Source: Candidatus Sodaliphilus fimicaballi | Lineage (GTDB): Bacteria; Bacteroidota; Bacteroidia; Bacteroidales; Muribaculaceae | DNA: 6,806 nucleotides | Reading direction: 5' to 3' | NCBI GenBank assembly: GCA_018065165.1 | Contig: JAGHTV010000539.1 | Location: forward strand, 1 to 6,806 | Notes under the pieces: generated by a model | Told to the model about the DNA's origin: nothing | The model's input: only the letters and a program-made list of their open reading frames with translations | Database searches by the model: none | Translations under genes and position numbers: made by a program | Part shown: one piece after another, positions 1-5,743 of the stretch | Position numbering within the stretch: the stretch's first letter is position 1 | How the letters are laid out: every line of letters begins with the position of its first letter

Positions 1-16
1 GGCTTGCTCTGCAAGC
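1..16. other. Small hairpin at left edge
   Basis: GCTTGC (2-7) and GCAAGC (11-16) form a 6-bp perfect inverted repeat around a TCT loop. It may be the remains of a terminator for a gene left of the window. There is no T-run on the plus-strand 3' side (AAAATG follows), and the other side is outside the window, so its direction and function cannot be decided. Confidence 0.25.
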
Positions 17-51
17 AAAATGTAATTACCTAATAAATAGAGAGTAATATT

Positions 52-76
52 ATTTTGTGGGCAGGCCCACTATTTT
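52..76. terminator. Possible bidirectional terminator hairpin
   Basis: GTGGGC (57-62) and GCCCAC (65-70) form a GC-rich perfect palindrome with a 2-base centre, which in RNA would be a 5-bp stem with a CAGG loop. It is flanked by ATTTT on the left and TATTTT on the right, so a short U-tract follows the stem on either strand. It lies about 90 bp upstream of the ddl promoter and could end transcription from a gene left of the window. The stem is short, so this is a moderate-to-weak call. Confidence 0.4.
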
Positions 77-136
77 CTTGGCGATAGCCATAGAAAACAA
101 AAAGCTCATTTTCTTTTTTTTGTTCTATACCAAGTT

Positions 137-168
137 CTTTTATATAAAAAGAAAAATCGTTAAATTTG
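137..168 (+). promoter_or_regulatory. Bacteroidota-type promoter of ddl-murF
   Basis: TAAATTTG at 161-168 matches the TAnnTTTG -7 element of the primary sigma factor in this phylum and continues as TTTGCA. A CTTT at 137-140 lies 20 bp upstream and is a weak match to the TTTG -33 element. Transcription would start near 172-176, giving a leader of roughly 35-40 nt before the ATG at 211. I see no comparable element before murF, so this promoter probably drives both genes. Confidence 0.7.
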
Positions 169-210
169 CACATTGGTAACAAACAATAACGAACATATAT
201 TTCTCACACA

Positions 211-1248
211 ATGAATATCGTAGTTTTAGCAGGTGGAACCAGTACCGAGCGACTGATTTCAATCATCTCGGGCACAGGCGTGTGCCGTGCTCTGCGTGCC
301 AAGGGGCACAAGGCAATTCTTCTCGACATCTTTGCAGGCGACGCCAATGCCGACCCTGACAACTACTTCCCCGAGGAGTATGATGTTGACAAGGCAAATG
401 CCTACATCAGCAGCTTCAACGACAAGGTTGGGCAGATGGCAAAAGAACGTAAGAAATTCTTTGGCCCCCATGTAATCAAGATGTGTACCGCAGCCGACAT
501 CGTTTTCCTAGCCCTGCATGGAGCCAACGGCGAGGACGGTCGCGTTCAGGCAGCATTTGACCTGCTGGGCATACGCTATACCGGTGCTGGATATCTGAGC
601 AGCGCCATGGCAATGGACAAGACCGCAACCAAGGTTATGTTTATCGCTGGCGGTGTACCCACCGCTAAGGCTTTCTTCATTGAGCGCGGCGAAGAGCTCA
701 AGACACCCGCACAGCAAGGACTCAAATATCCCGTTATCGTTAAGCCCGCATGTGGCGGTTCGAGCGTGGGCATCACCATTGCCAAGGACGAGGAAGAATT
801 CAAGGCATCGGCTAAGATTGCCTTTGACCTGGAGCCCAAGGCTCTGGTCGAGGAGTTTCTCAAGGGCCGCGAGTTCTCGGTAGGCGTTATCGACGGCAAG
901 GCACTGCCCGTGATTGAGATTGCTCCCAAGGAGGGTTGGTACGACTACGAGAACAAGTACAAGCCCGGTGCAACCATCGAGACTTGCCCCGCACAGATTA
1001 CCGAGGAGCAGACCGCTCGCATGCAACGCCATGCCGAGAACGCATTTGCTGCCCTGGGCATCGAGGCATATGGCCGCATCGACTTCATCATGGACGCCGA
1101 TGGCGACATGATAGCCCTGGAAGCCAACACCCTGCCCGGCATGACAGCTACGAGCCTGCTGCCACAGGAGGCTGCACAAGTGGGTTACAACTATGAGGAG
1201 CTGCGCGAGCACCTTATTAATGTTTCCCTGAAAAAATATAATGACTAA
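211..1248 (+). CDS. ddl: D-alanine--D-alanine ligase
   Basis: Cytoplasmic ATP-grasp enzyme that joins two D-alanines, using ATP, to give the dipeptide ending the peptidoglycan stem. The protein has 345 residues, slightly longer than the roughly 305-residue E. coli DdlB. An N-terminal GG-S-ER motif (residues 8-14) is followed by HGANGEDG (103-110), the substrate-binding loop typical of Ddl. The ATP-grasp core has VKPACGGSSVG (177-187) and VEEFLKGRE (213-221), and the metal-binding part shows R289, D291, E304 and N306 followed by TLPGMT. The YDYENKY motif (244-250) keeps the tyrosine where D-Ala-D-Lac ligases carry another residue, so an ordinary D-Ala-D-Ala product is inferred. Part of the extra length lies between residues 44 and 92, before the HG motif. 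The ATG at 211 starts the conserved first beta strand. It lies 50 bp ahead of murF, whose substrate it makes. Confidence 0.96.
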   Translation: MNIVVLAGGTSTERLISIISGTGVCRALRAKGHKAILLDIFAGDANADPDNYFPEEYDVDKANAYISSFNDKVGQMAKERKKFFGPHVIKMCTAADIVFLALHGANGEDGRVQAAFDLLGIRYTGAGYLSSAMAMDKTATKVMFIAGGVPTAKAFFIERGEELKTPAQQGLKYPVIVKPACGGSSVGITIAKDEEEFKASAKIAFDLEPKALVEEFLKGREFSVGVIDGKALPVIEIAPKEGWYDYENKYKPGATIETCPAQITEEQTARMQRHAENAFAALGIEAYGRIDFIMDADGDMIALEANTLPGMTATSLLPQEAAQVGYNYEELREHLINVSLKKYND

Positions 1249-1251
1249 AAC

Positions 1252-1289
1252 TAGATAAAAAGCACCGTCCCTTTTATCTAAATATAGAT
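1252..1289 (+). promoter_or_regulatory. Overlapping alternative hairpins between ddl and murF
   Basis: TAGATAAAA (1252-1260) pairs perfectly with TTTTATCTA (1272-1280) across an 11-base loop. The second arm can instead pair its ATCTA (1276-1280) with TAGAT (1285-1289) across the loop AATA. The two structures exclude each other and lie 10 nt or more before the murF ATG at 1299. They could affect murF translation, RNA stability or readthrough. The stems are AT-rich and weak and no U-run follows, so this may only be AT-rich spacer. Confidence 0.3.
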
Positions 1290-1298
1290 TGAACAATA

Positions 1299-2663
1299 AT
1301 GAAAAATCTGACTCTGGCCAACATTGCCACAGCTGCAGGAGGAAAATATGTAGGTCCCGCCGAGAAAGCAGGACTTGAGGTGACAGCCATCGAGACCGAT
1401 AGCCGCAAGGTGCCACAAGGTGGCATGTTTGTAGCCATCAAGGGCGAGCGAGTTGACGGTCACAAGTTCATCGATCAAGTGATTGCCGGTGGTGCACTGG
1501 CAGTGTTGAGCGAGGTTGACTTGGGCGAGCAGCCCTACCCCTATGTGCTCGTGGACTCTACCCTGCAAGCCGTTAAGGACATTGCCGAGTTCTACCTCAA
1601 GGGGCTCAACATTCCCGTTGTGGGCATTGCAGGCAGTGTGGGCAAGACCAGCACCAAGGAGATGACCCACAGCGTGCTGCGTCAAGGATTTGACGCGCTG
1701 AAGACCGAGGGCAACTTCAACAACGAGTTGGGACTCCCCATCACCATCTTCCGCCTACGCGACGAGCAACTGGCTGTGCTTGAGATGGGTATCAGCGACT
1801 TTGGCGAGATGCACCGTCTAGCAAAGGTTGCACGCCCCAACACGGTAATAATGACCAACATAGGTTGCTGTCACCTCGAGAATCTCATCGACCGTGACGG
1901 CATACTCAAGGCCAAGAGCGAGATATTTGACTTCCTGGAGCCCGACGCTCACATCATACTCAACGGCGACGACGACAAGCTGGCCACCTTGACCGACGTG
2001 CGCGGCATCAAGCCCGTGACATTTGGCCTCGACGAGAAGAACGACTTCTGGGCAAGCGACCTCAAGAGTCTGGGTCTCAAGGGTACATCGTGTCGCATAC
2101 ACACTCCCGTGGGCGACTTTGACGCTATCGTAGGCATGCCCGGCAAACACATGGTTTACAACGCTCTGGCAGGTGCTGCTGCAGGTGTGGCCTATGGCCT
2201 CACGCTGGAGCAAATCAAGGCCGGCATCGAGAGCAACGGTTCGCTGAGCGGACGCTTCAACATCATCGACAGCGAGCACTACACCATTATCGACGACTGC
2301 TACAACGCTAACCCCGTGTCGATGAAGGCATCGCTCGAGGTGCTGCAAGACGGTGCTAACCGCCGTGTGGCAATCCTGGGCGACATGGGCGAGCTGGGAA
2401 CTGACGAGCGTACGCTGCACGCAGGTGTGGGCGCATTTGCCGCAGGCCTCAACATCGATGCAATATACTGTGCAGGTCCACTGTGCGAAGCACTGGCCCA
2501 AGCAGCCATCGACGGCGGCTTCAAGGGCGAAGTTAAACACTACGCAACCCGCGACGAGCTGATGGCAGCGTTGCCCACCCTACTCAAGGAGGGCGACACC
2601 CTCCTAGTAAAAGCCAGCCACTTCATGCAATACCCCGCCATCGTAGAGATGCTGAAAGGATAG
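1299..2663 (+). CDS. murF: UDP-MurNAc-tripeptide--D-Ala-D-Ala ligase
   Basis: Cytoplasmic Mur ligase that attaches D-Ala-D-Ala to UDP-MurNAc-tripeptide using ATP, completing the pentapeptide precursor. At 454 residues it has normal family length and all three domains. The N-terminal UDP-binding domain (about 1-100) has TDSR (33-36). The central ATPase domain has the P-loop GSVGKTS (112-118), EGNFNNELG (137-145), EMGIS (162-166), TNIG (186-189) and KSE (206-208), whose lysine is the expected carbamylated residue. The C-terminal domain (about 316-454) has GRF (318-320), DDCYNANPVSMKASL (332-346) and GDMGELG (361-367). Departures from the textbook motifs are CCHLE at 190-194, where GxAHLE is usual, and KASHFM at 438-443, where KGS is common. 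These may be lineage variants. Its substrate is made by the ddl product just upstream, and no separate promoter is evident. Confidence 0.96.
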   Translation: MKNLTLANIATAAGGKYVGPAEKAGLEVTAIETDSRKVPQGGMFVAIKGERVDGHKFIDQVIAGGALAVLSEVDLGEQPYPYVLVDSTLQAVKDIAEFYLKGLNIPVVGIAGSVGKTSTKEMTHSVLRQGFDALKTEGNFNNELGLPITIFRLRDEQLAVLEMGISDFGEMHRLAKVARPNTVIMTNIGCCHLENLIDRDGILKAKSEIFDFLEPDAHIILNGDDDKLATLTDVRGIKPVTFGLDEKNDFWASDLKSLGLKGTSCRIHTPVGDFDAIVGMPGKHMVYNALAGAAAGVAYGLTLEQIKAGIESNGSLSGRFNIIDSEHYTIIDDCYNANPVSMKASLEVLQDGANRRVAILGDMGELGTDERTLHAGVGAFAAGLNIDAIYCAGPLCEALAQAAIDGGFKGEVKHYATRDELMAALPTLLKEGDTLLVKASHFMQYPAIVEMLKG

Positions 2664-2672
2664 AAAATGCCA

Positions 2673-2717
2673 TCTAGATTATCTAGGCACTCTAGGTCTT
2701 CTAGGCTTTCTAGATAT
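2673..2717. repeat. Tandem 9-bp TCTAG-N4 array, five units
   Basis: Five units of TCTAG plus four variable bases start at 2673, 2682, 2691, 2700 and 2709, an exact 9-bp period. The variable parts are ATTA, GCAC, GTCT, GCTT and ATAT. The first and last units contain the palindrome TCTAGA and the three middle ones TCTAGG. The array begins 10 bp after the murF stop and ends 10 bp before the terminator stem. ATCTAGA (2672-2678) can pair with TCTAGAT (2709-2715), which would loop out the middle. By eye, CTAG occurs only about six other times in the window. The function is unknown. Confidence 0.9.
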
Positions 2718-2727
2718 GATAAAATGA

Positions 2728-2768
2728 AACTGGAGAGGTTCAGGACCTCTCCAGTTATTATTTTATTC
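2728..2768. terminator. Bidirectional intrinsic terminator between murF and rsmD
   Basis: A perfect 12-bp stem, AACTGGAGAGGT (2728-2739) with ACCTCTCCAGTT (2745-2756), surrounds the 5-base loop TCAGG. On the plus strand it is followed by a T-rich stretch (2755-2768), and on the minus strand by TTTCATTTTAT. It sits between two convergent genes, 64 bp after the murF stop and 6 bp after the rsmD stop, so it can end both transcripts. Confidence 0.9.
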
Positions 2769-3353
2769 TTCATTGGGTTGTTCCACGGTGGTGGCTTCGG
2801 GTGCTTCAGTTGTCTCTTCGGGAATCTGGAAGATGGTGAAGTTGACTTTGCCGTAGACTCGGTGTTGCAGGAAGTGTGGCAACTGTGTGAAGTCATTGTC
2901 ACGAGAGTGCTCTACTATGATGAGTGTGCCGGGCTTGACCATCTGCGACTCGAGTATCATGCGAGGCAGGTCGGGCAACTGGGGCAATGCATAGGGAGGA
3001 TCGGCAAAGATGATATCATACTTTTGCCTGCAGGTGCCTATGAAACGGAATACATCACCCTTAATGATTGTGTGGTTGTCGCAACCAAGTTGCGAACTCA
3101 CCTTGCGAATAAAGTTGTACTGTGTACTAGCCTTCTCGACCGATGTGACGGCTGCACACTCACGCGACAGGAACTCAAAACTTACTGCACCTGTACCAGA
3201 GAACAGGTCGAGGGCTGTCTTGTCCTCGAGGTCAACGATATTGCCAAGGACATTGAACAGGTTTTCACGAGCCATGTCGGTAGTGGGTCGTGCGGTAATG
3301 TTGGTGGGCACATCGAAACGGCGACGGCCATATTTTCCACTTATGATTCGCAT
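2763..3353 (-). CDS. rsmD: 16S rRNA (guanine-966-N2)-methyltransferase RsmD
   Basis: Class I SAM-dependent methyltransferase that, by homology with E. coli RsmD, makes m2G966 in 16S rRNA during 30S subunit assembly. The 196-residue protein starts with the family signature MRIISGKYGRR (1-11), followed by RPTTDMARENLFNVL (22-36). LDLFSGTG (48-55) is the SAM-binding motif I, VEK (72-74) is the acidic loop after the second strand, and DPPY (118-121) is the catalytic N-methyltransferase motif. IVEHS (about 147-151) follows. The last 18 residues (179-196) are a Glu/Thr/Pro-rich acidic tail beyond the catalytic fold, probably disordered. The ATG at 3353 lies inside the end of the DUF3822 gene with a 13-bp overlap in another frame, so the two are probably translated from one mRNA. 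The gene ends 6 bp before a strong terminator. Confidence 0.95.
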   Translation of the reverse strand: MRIISGKYGRRRFDVPTNITARPTTDMARENLFNVLGNIVDLEDKTALDLFSGTGAVSFEFLSRECAAVTSVEKASTQYNFIRKVSSQLGCDNHTIIKGDVFRFIGTCRQKYDIIFADPPYALPQLPDLPRMILESQMVKPGTLIIVEHSRDNDFTQLPHFLQHRVYGKVNFTIFQIPEETTEAPEATTVEQPNEE

Positions 3354-4159
3354 AGGGCAAGCATAATTAAGTCAAACGGAGCCTTCATCGCATTTTGGCC
3401 AATGCGCATTGCTGCAGCCGGATAGATGGCAGGCATCACAAAACCTATATATTCTCTCAATATGGGAGCAATGGCATCACGCTCCTCCTTGCTGCCAGTG
3501 AGCTGGACCTCGTCGGCGAGTCGGTCCAGATTGAGGCTGTCCCAAGCATGCAAAGCAAAGAAGGCAGCATCCTGAGCCGAACGATAGTCATAACCATTGG
3601 CCAACACGATTTCGCCCTTGCGATAAACGACCATATCCATATGGTTAGGACTGAAGTTGAGGAACATGCGAGATATCTCGGAACCCTCGTTAAGTCGCTT
3701 GTAATGCTCGCACAACGGGTGCAAGTGATGGAATACAGGGGGCGTGTTGAAAGTGCGCTGCAAGAAGGCGAGCACACCCGTGGGAACCTCGAATGCCAGT
3801 TTCACACCGCAACGCTTGAGGTCGCACACTGCTACATCGCCATCGCAATCGGGGAATGTAACCTCAAGCAGGTCTTGCGCATCAAAGTCGTCGCACTCGG
3901 GTGGCACAACAACGAAGTGCTGCGAACCCACAAGGACACGCACTTGCTTGTAGTCGTCGAGCAACAAGGGATTGTCATACACAGCATTCTCAAGCGACTT
4001 CAAGTAGTCGCCCACTGAATTGTCAAGGTCGATGCTACCGGTGATGAGCGAGTTTTCCTGTGCATCGGTGTAGAGCATATAGTTTATTGACCGCTGTTCA
4101 AGTGCCAGTTGCAGCGTCCACAACTCGGGTTGTCGTATGTTGATGTTGGTCGAACTCAT
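3341..4159 (-). CDS. DUF3822 family protein
   Basis: A 272-residue cytoplasmic protein with no signal peptide or membrane segment. I recognise it as DUF3822, a Bacteroidota family commonly found directly upstream of rsmD. From memory, a structural-genomics crystal structure of a Bacteroides member showed an actin-like ATPase (ASKHA) fold. If so, the halves here would be about residues 1-135 and 136-272, with LNFSPNHMDMVVYRKGEIV (about 166-184) as a second beta-hairpin unit like those of that fold. The biochemical role is unknown. The link with rsmD (13-bp overlap, shared promoter) suggests a role near ribosome assembly or simple co-expression, and that is inference. The start at 4159 fits a -7 element 23 bp upstream, which leaves a very short leader. 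The methionine at residue 28 is too far in to be preferred. Confidence 0.85.
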   Translation of the reverse strand: MSSTNINIRQPELWTLQLALEQRSINYMLYTDAQENSLITGSIDLDNSVGDYLKSLENAVYDNPLLLDDYKQVRVLVGSQHFVVVPPECDDFDAQDLLEVTFPDCDGDVAVCDLKRCGVKLAFEVPTGVLAFLQRTFNTPPVFHHLHPLCEHYKRLNEGSEISRMFLNFSPNHMDMVVYRKGEIVLANGYDYRSAQDAAFFALHAWDSLNLDRLADEVQLTGSKEERDAIAPILREYIGFVMPAIYPAAAMRIGQNAMKAPFDLIMLALCES

Positions 4160-4181
4160 GTTGCAAGTTTATATTTTTGTG

Positions 4182-4212
4182 CAAAAGTACAAAATTTTGG
4201 CGAATAATCATT
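4182..4212 (-). promoter_or_regulatory. Promoter of the DUF3822-rsmD operon
   Basis: Read on the minus strand, 4189-4182 is TACTTTTG, a perfect TAnnTTTG -7 element continuing as TTTGCA. The -33 position (AATG, about 4212-4209, 19-bp spacing) is a poor match. Transcription would start near 4175, about 15 nt before the DUF3822 ATG. The element lies in the 72-bp gap after the esterase gene, so the operon need not depend on readthrough from it. Confidence 0.7.
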
Positions 4213-4220
4213 CCTTTTTA

Positions 4221-4243
4221 GGACAGCAGTGTTAACCCTGTCC
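4221..4243. other. Inverted repeat across the esterase stop codon
   Basis: GGACAG (4221-4226) and CTGTCC (4238-4243) form a 6-bp perfect inverted repeat with an 11-base loop that contains the stop codon of the esterase gene and the palindrome GTTAAC. On the minus strand TAAAAAGG follows rather than a U-run, so it is not a canonical terminator. It could be a weak 3' stability hairpin or chance. Confidence 0.25.
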
Positions 4244-5587
4244 CTGTGACTTGGGAGTAACTCCAGGTGTAGCAGGCTCGATGTTGAGCTCACGCACCCA
4301 GCCGCGACCGTTGGGCATCTCGATGGTGATAGAACCGCTGCGAATTACAAATCCGCTTACCGCATCCACATCGCAACCAAGGGGCAACGCGAGGATGCCA
4401 CGCACGCGACCATTCTGGTCACATATCTGGATGCCGGCATTGGTGAGGACATACAGGTTGCCCAGCGAGTCAAACTTAGCATAAGCCACATGCAGCAAGG
4501 CGTTGTCGTAACTGTGCAACCAGTAGAAGCGTTGCTGTGCACAAGGCATTGGCTTTAAGATAGCCTGAACAAGCCAGTTGCTACCTTCCTCGCGCGACAC
4601 ATTAAACGAGCCATCGGGGTAAGTATCGAGAATTAAACTCTTGCTGGGAGGTGTGCCAGGGCGGCGTACCTTGCGTGGAGTAGAAATCTCCACCCACTCG
4701 GTGTGCTCCTTGGGCAGCAACACGCTCAAGAGGTCGTTATGTGTGTGGCCGTACTTGATGGGCTCGGGATAGTCGCGCCACATCCACTCCATCACACGTG
4801 AGAATATCTTGTTGGTCTGACTCACGCCGTGCTTGCAGTTACTCCAGTCATAACCAGGTTTATAACCTGCAAAGTCAAGTGCCGATGCCATGAGTTGGTT
4901 TGCCTCGTACCAGTGGCCAAAGATACCGTTCCACACGTCTTGCGTACCGTCTTGCAGATAGAAACGTATGGCTTGTGGCTCGTGCTTGCGCACGATGGCA
5001 GCAAGGTCGTGACCGCCACGCATCGACACAAATGTGCCCACGCCACTAAACACGCGAGAGAACAAGTCGGGGCGGAACCACGCCACCTTGAAGGCACATA
5101 TGCCACCGCTCGACAGGCCGAAGATCATACGGTCGTTGGCATCCTTTGACAACTTAATATTACGTCCGTCAGGTGTTTTCTCACTTTCCACCTTGGGCAG
5201 TAGCTCGCTCTCGAGGAAGTGGGCAAAGGTGCCGTCGGTCATGTCAAACTCGTTGCTGCGATTGTAGCGTATCACATTACCCTTATCATCCTTGATGAGA
5301 CCGGGCTGCAGGAATACACCTATGGTTACCGGCATCTTGCCAGCAGTAATGAGGCTATCCATCACCTCGGGGGCATTGCACAGGATGCCGTCGAGACCCA
5401 CATAGAGGCACGCAGGCTTAGTGCCGTCGTACTGCTCAGGGACAAACACCTTGTAAGTGTGAAGTGTGCCGGGATAGCATCCATAAAACTCACTAGACTG
5501 GAGTTCACCATCTATTATCACATGCTTGGCATTGACAAAAGCCACACAAGCACAAACAGCTATTACGAGAGATATAAAGCGTTTCAT
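4232..5587 (-). CDS. Secreted esterase D-like hydrolase with SMP-30-like C-terminus
   Basis: Predicted exported alpha/beta hydrolase of 451 residues. Residues 1-20 form a signal peptide (KR, a hydrophobic core, then VNA before the likely cut). Residues about 35-275 resemble the esterase D/enterochelin esterase family: GLDG (64-67), RSNEFD (110-115), FLESELLPKVE (124-134), nucleophile elbow GLSSG (157-161) with S159, a candidate acid at D213 or D217 in LQDGTQDVWNG (211-221), and MEWMWRDYPEPI (266-277). The histidine region reads CKHG (251-254). Related proteins, as I recall, have an earlier His in a GxHSxxHG pattern, and here Ser occupies that place. Residues about 312-440 resemble part of an SMP-30/gluconolactonase propeller, with GNLYVLTNAGIQICDQNG at 376-393. 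The substrate is unknown; a carbohydrate ester or lactone is possible. The ATG at 5587 is chosen because the promoter lies directly upstream. The in-frame ATG at 5656 would lie before the promoter and hide the signal peptide. Confidence 0.85.
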   Translation of the reverse strand: MKRFISLVIAVCACVAFVNAKHVIIDGELQSSEFYGCYPGTLHTYKVFVPEQYDGTKPACLYVGLDGILCNAPEVMDSLITAGKMPVTIGVFLQPGLIKDDKGNVIRYNRSNEFDMTDGTFAHFLESELLPKVESEKTPDGRNIKLSKDANDRMIFGLSSGGICAFKVAWFRPDLFSRVFSGVGTFVSMRGGHDLAAIVRKHEPQAIRFYLQDGTQDVWNGIFGHWYEANQLMASALDFAGYKPGYDWSNCKHGVSQTNKIFSRVMEWMWRDYPEPIKYGHTHNDLLSVLLPKEHTEWVEISTPRKVRRPGTPPSKSLILDTYPDGSFNVSREEGSNWLVQAILKPMPCAQQRFYWLHSYDNALLHVAYAKFDSLGNLYVLTNAGIQICDQNGRVRGILALPLGCDVDAVSGFVIRSGSITIEMPNGRGWVRELNIEPATPGVTPKSQGQG

Positions 5588-5612
5588 AATATTGTCGGTT
5601 TTATTATTATTG

Positions 5613-5644
5613 CAAAGGTAAGGATAATCTTTGCCATAACCAAA
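5613..5644 (-). promoter_or_regulatory. Promoter of the esterase gene
   Basis: On the minus strand, TTTG (5644-5641) is followed after exactly 20 bp by TACCTTTG (5620-5613), a perfect match to both Bacteroidota promoter elements, again continuing as TTTGCA. Transcription would start near 5606, about 19 nt before the ATG at 5587. The promoter lies between that ATG and the upstream in-frame ATG at 5656, so it decides the start. Confidence 0.85.
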
Positions 5645-5684
5645 ACTTTTACACATTTAGAGATTAGCATGTGCTATGTACATG

Positions 5685-5724
5685 GCCAACAACTTGGCAG
5701 TATCAACTTTTATATGTAAATTTG
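5685..5724 (+). promoter_or_regulatory. Promoter and possible operator of the lipoprotein gene
   Basis: TAAATTTG (5717-5724) is a perfect -7 element continuing as TTTGCA. TTGG at 5694-5697 sits 19 bp upstream as a fair -33 element. That -33 element is the right arm of the inverted repeat GCCAA-CAAC-TTGGC (5685-5698), so a protein bound there would block this promoter. Transcription would start near 5730, about 14 nt before the ATG at 5744. The operator idea rests on symmetry alone. Confidence 0.65.
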
Positions 5725-5743
5725 CAAAAAGAAAAAGATTGAT

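Noticed and set aside
78..160. A/T-rich dyad (AACAAAAA with TTTTTGTT) and a TGGC-GATA-GCCA mini-hairpin upstream of ddl
   Set aside because: Both are short or pure A/T pairings in homopolymer-rich sequence, expected by chance. No gene or known RNA family is recognisable there.
508..1416. Minus-strand frame of 302 codons across ddl and the start of murF
   Set aside because: It is antisense to two clearly identified genes, Cys/Leu/His-rich as shadow frames often are, and shows no recognisable domain. Biased codon use in the real genes keeps the frame open.
1818..2540. Minus-strand frame of 240 codons inside murF
   Set aside because: It is antisense to conserved MurF domains and has no family features.
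2673..2717. TCTAG array as a CRISPR or a transposon end
   Set aside because: The unit is only 9 bp with 4-base spacers, there are no cas genes or transposase, and no terminal inverted repeats or target duplications bound it.
2667..3425. Long plus-strand frame of 252 codons opposite rsmD, starting in the TCTAG array with SRx triplet repeats
   Set aside because: It lies antisense to rsmD, whose motifs are unmistakable. The Ser-Arg repeats only reflect the 9-bp period being a multiple of three, and the terminator hairpin cuts through its beginning.
3395..4018. Plus-strand frame of 207 codons inside the DUF3822 gene
   Set aside because: It is antisense to a gene with a good promoter and start, and has no recognisable motif of its own.
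5546..5587. Possible lipobox VCAC (C14) in the esterase signal peptide
   Set aside because: The hydrophobic stretch before C14 is short, a hydrophobic segment follows it, and VNA at 18-20 offers a normal signal peptidase I site. Secretion is favoured over lipidation.
5219..5719. Plus-strand frame of 166 codons opposite the esterase N-terminus and the divergent gap
   Set aside because: It runs antisense through the signal peptide and promoter of the esterase, and ends at the -7 element of the lipoprotein promoter. It has no domain of its own.
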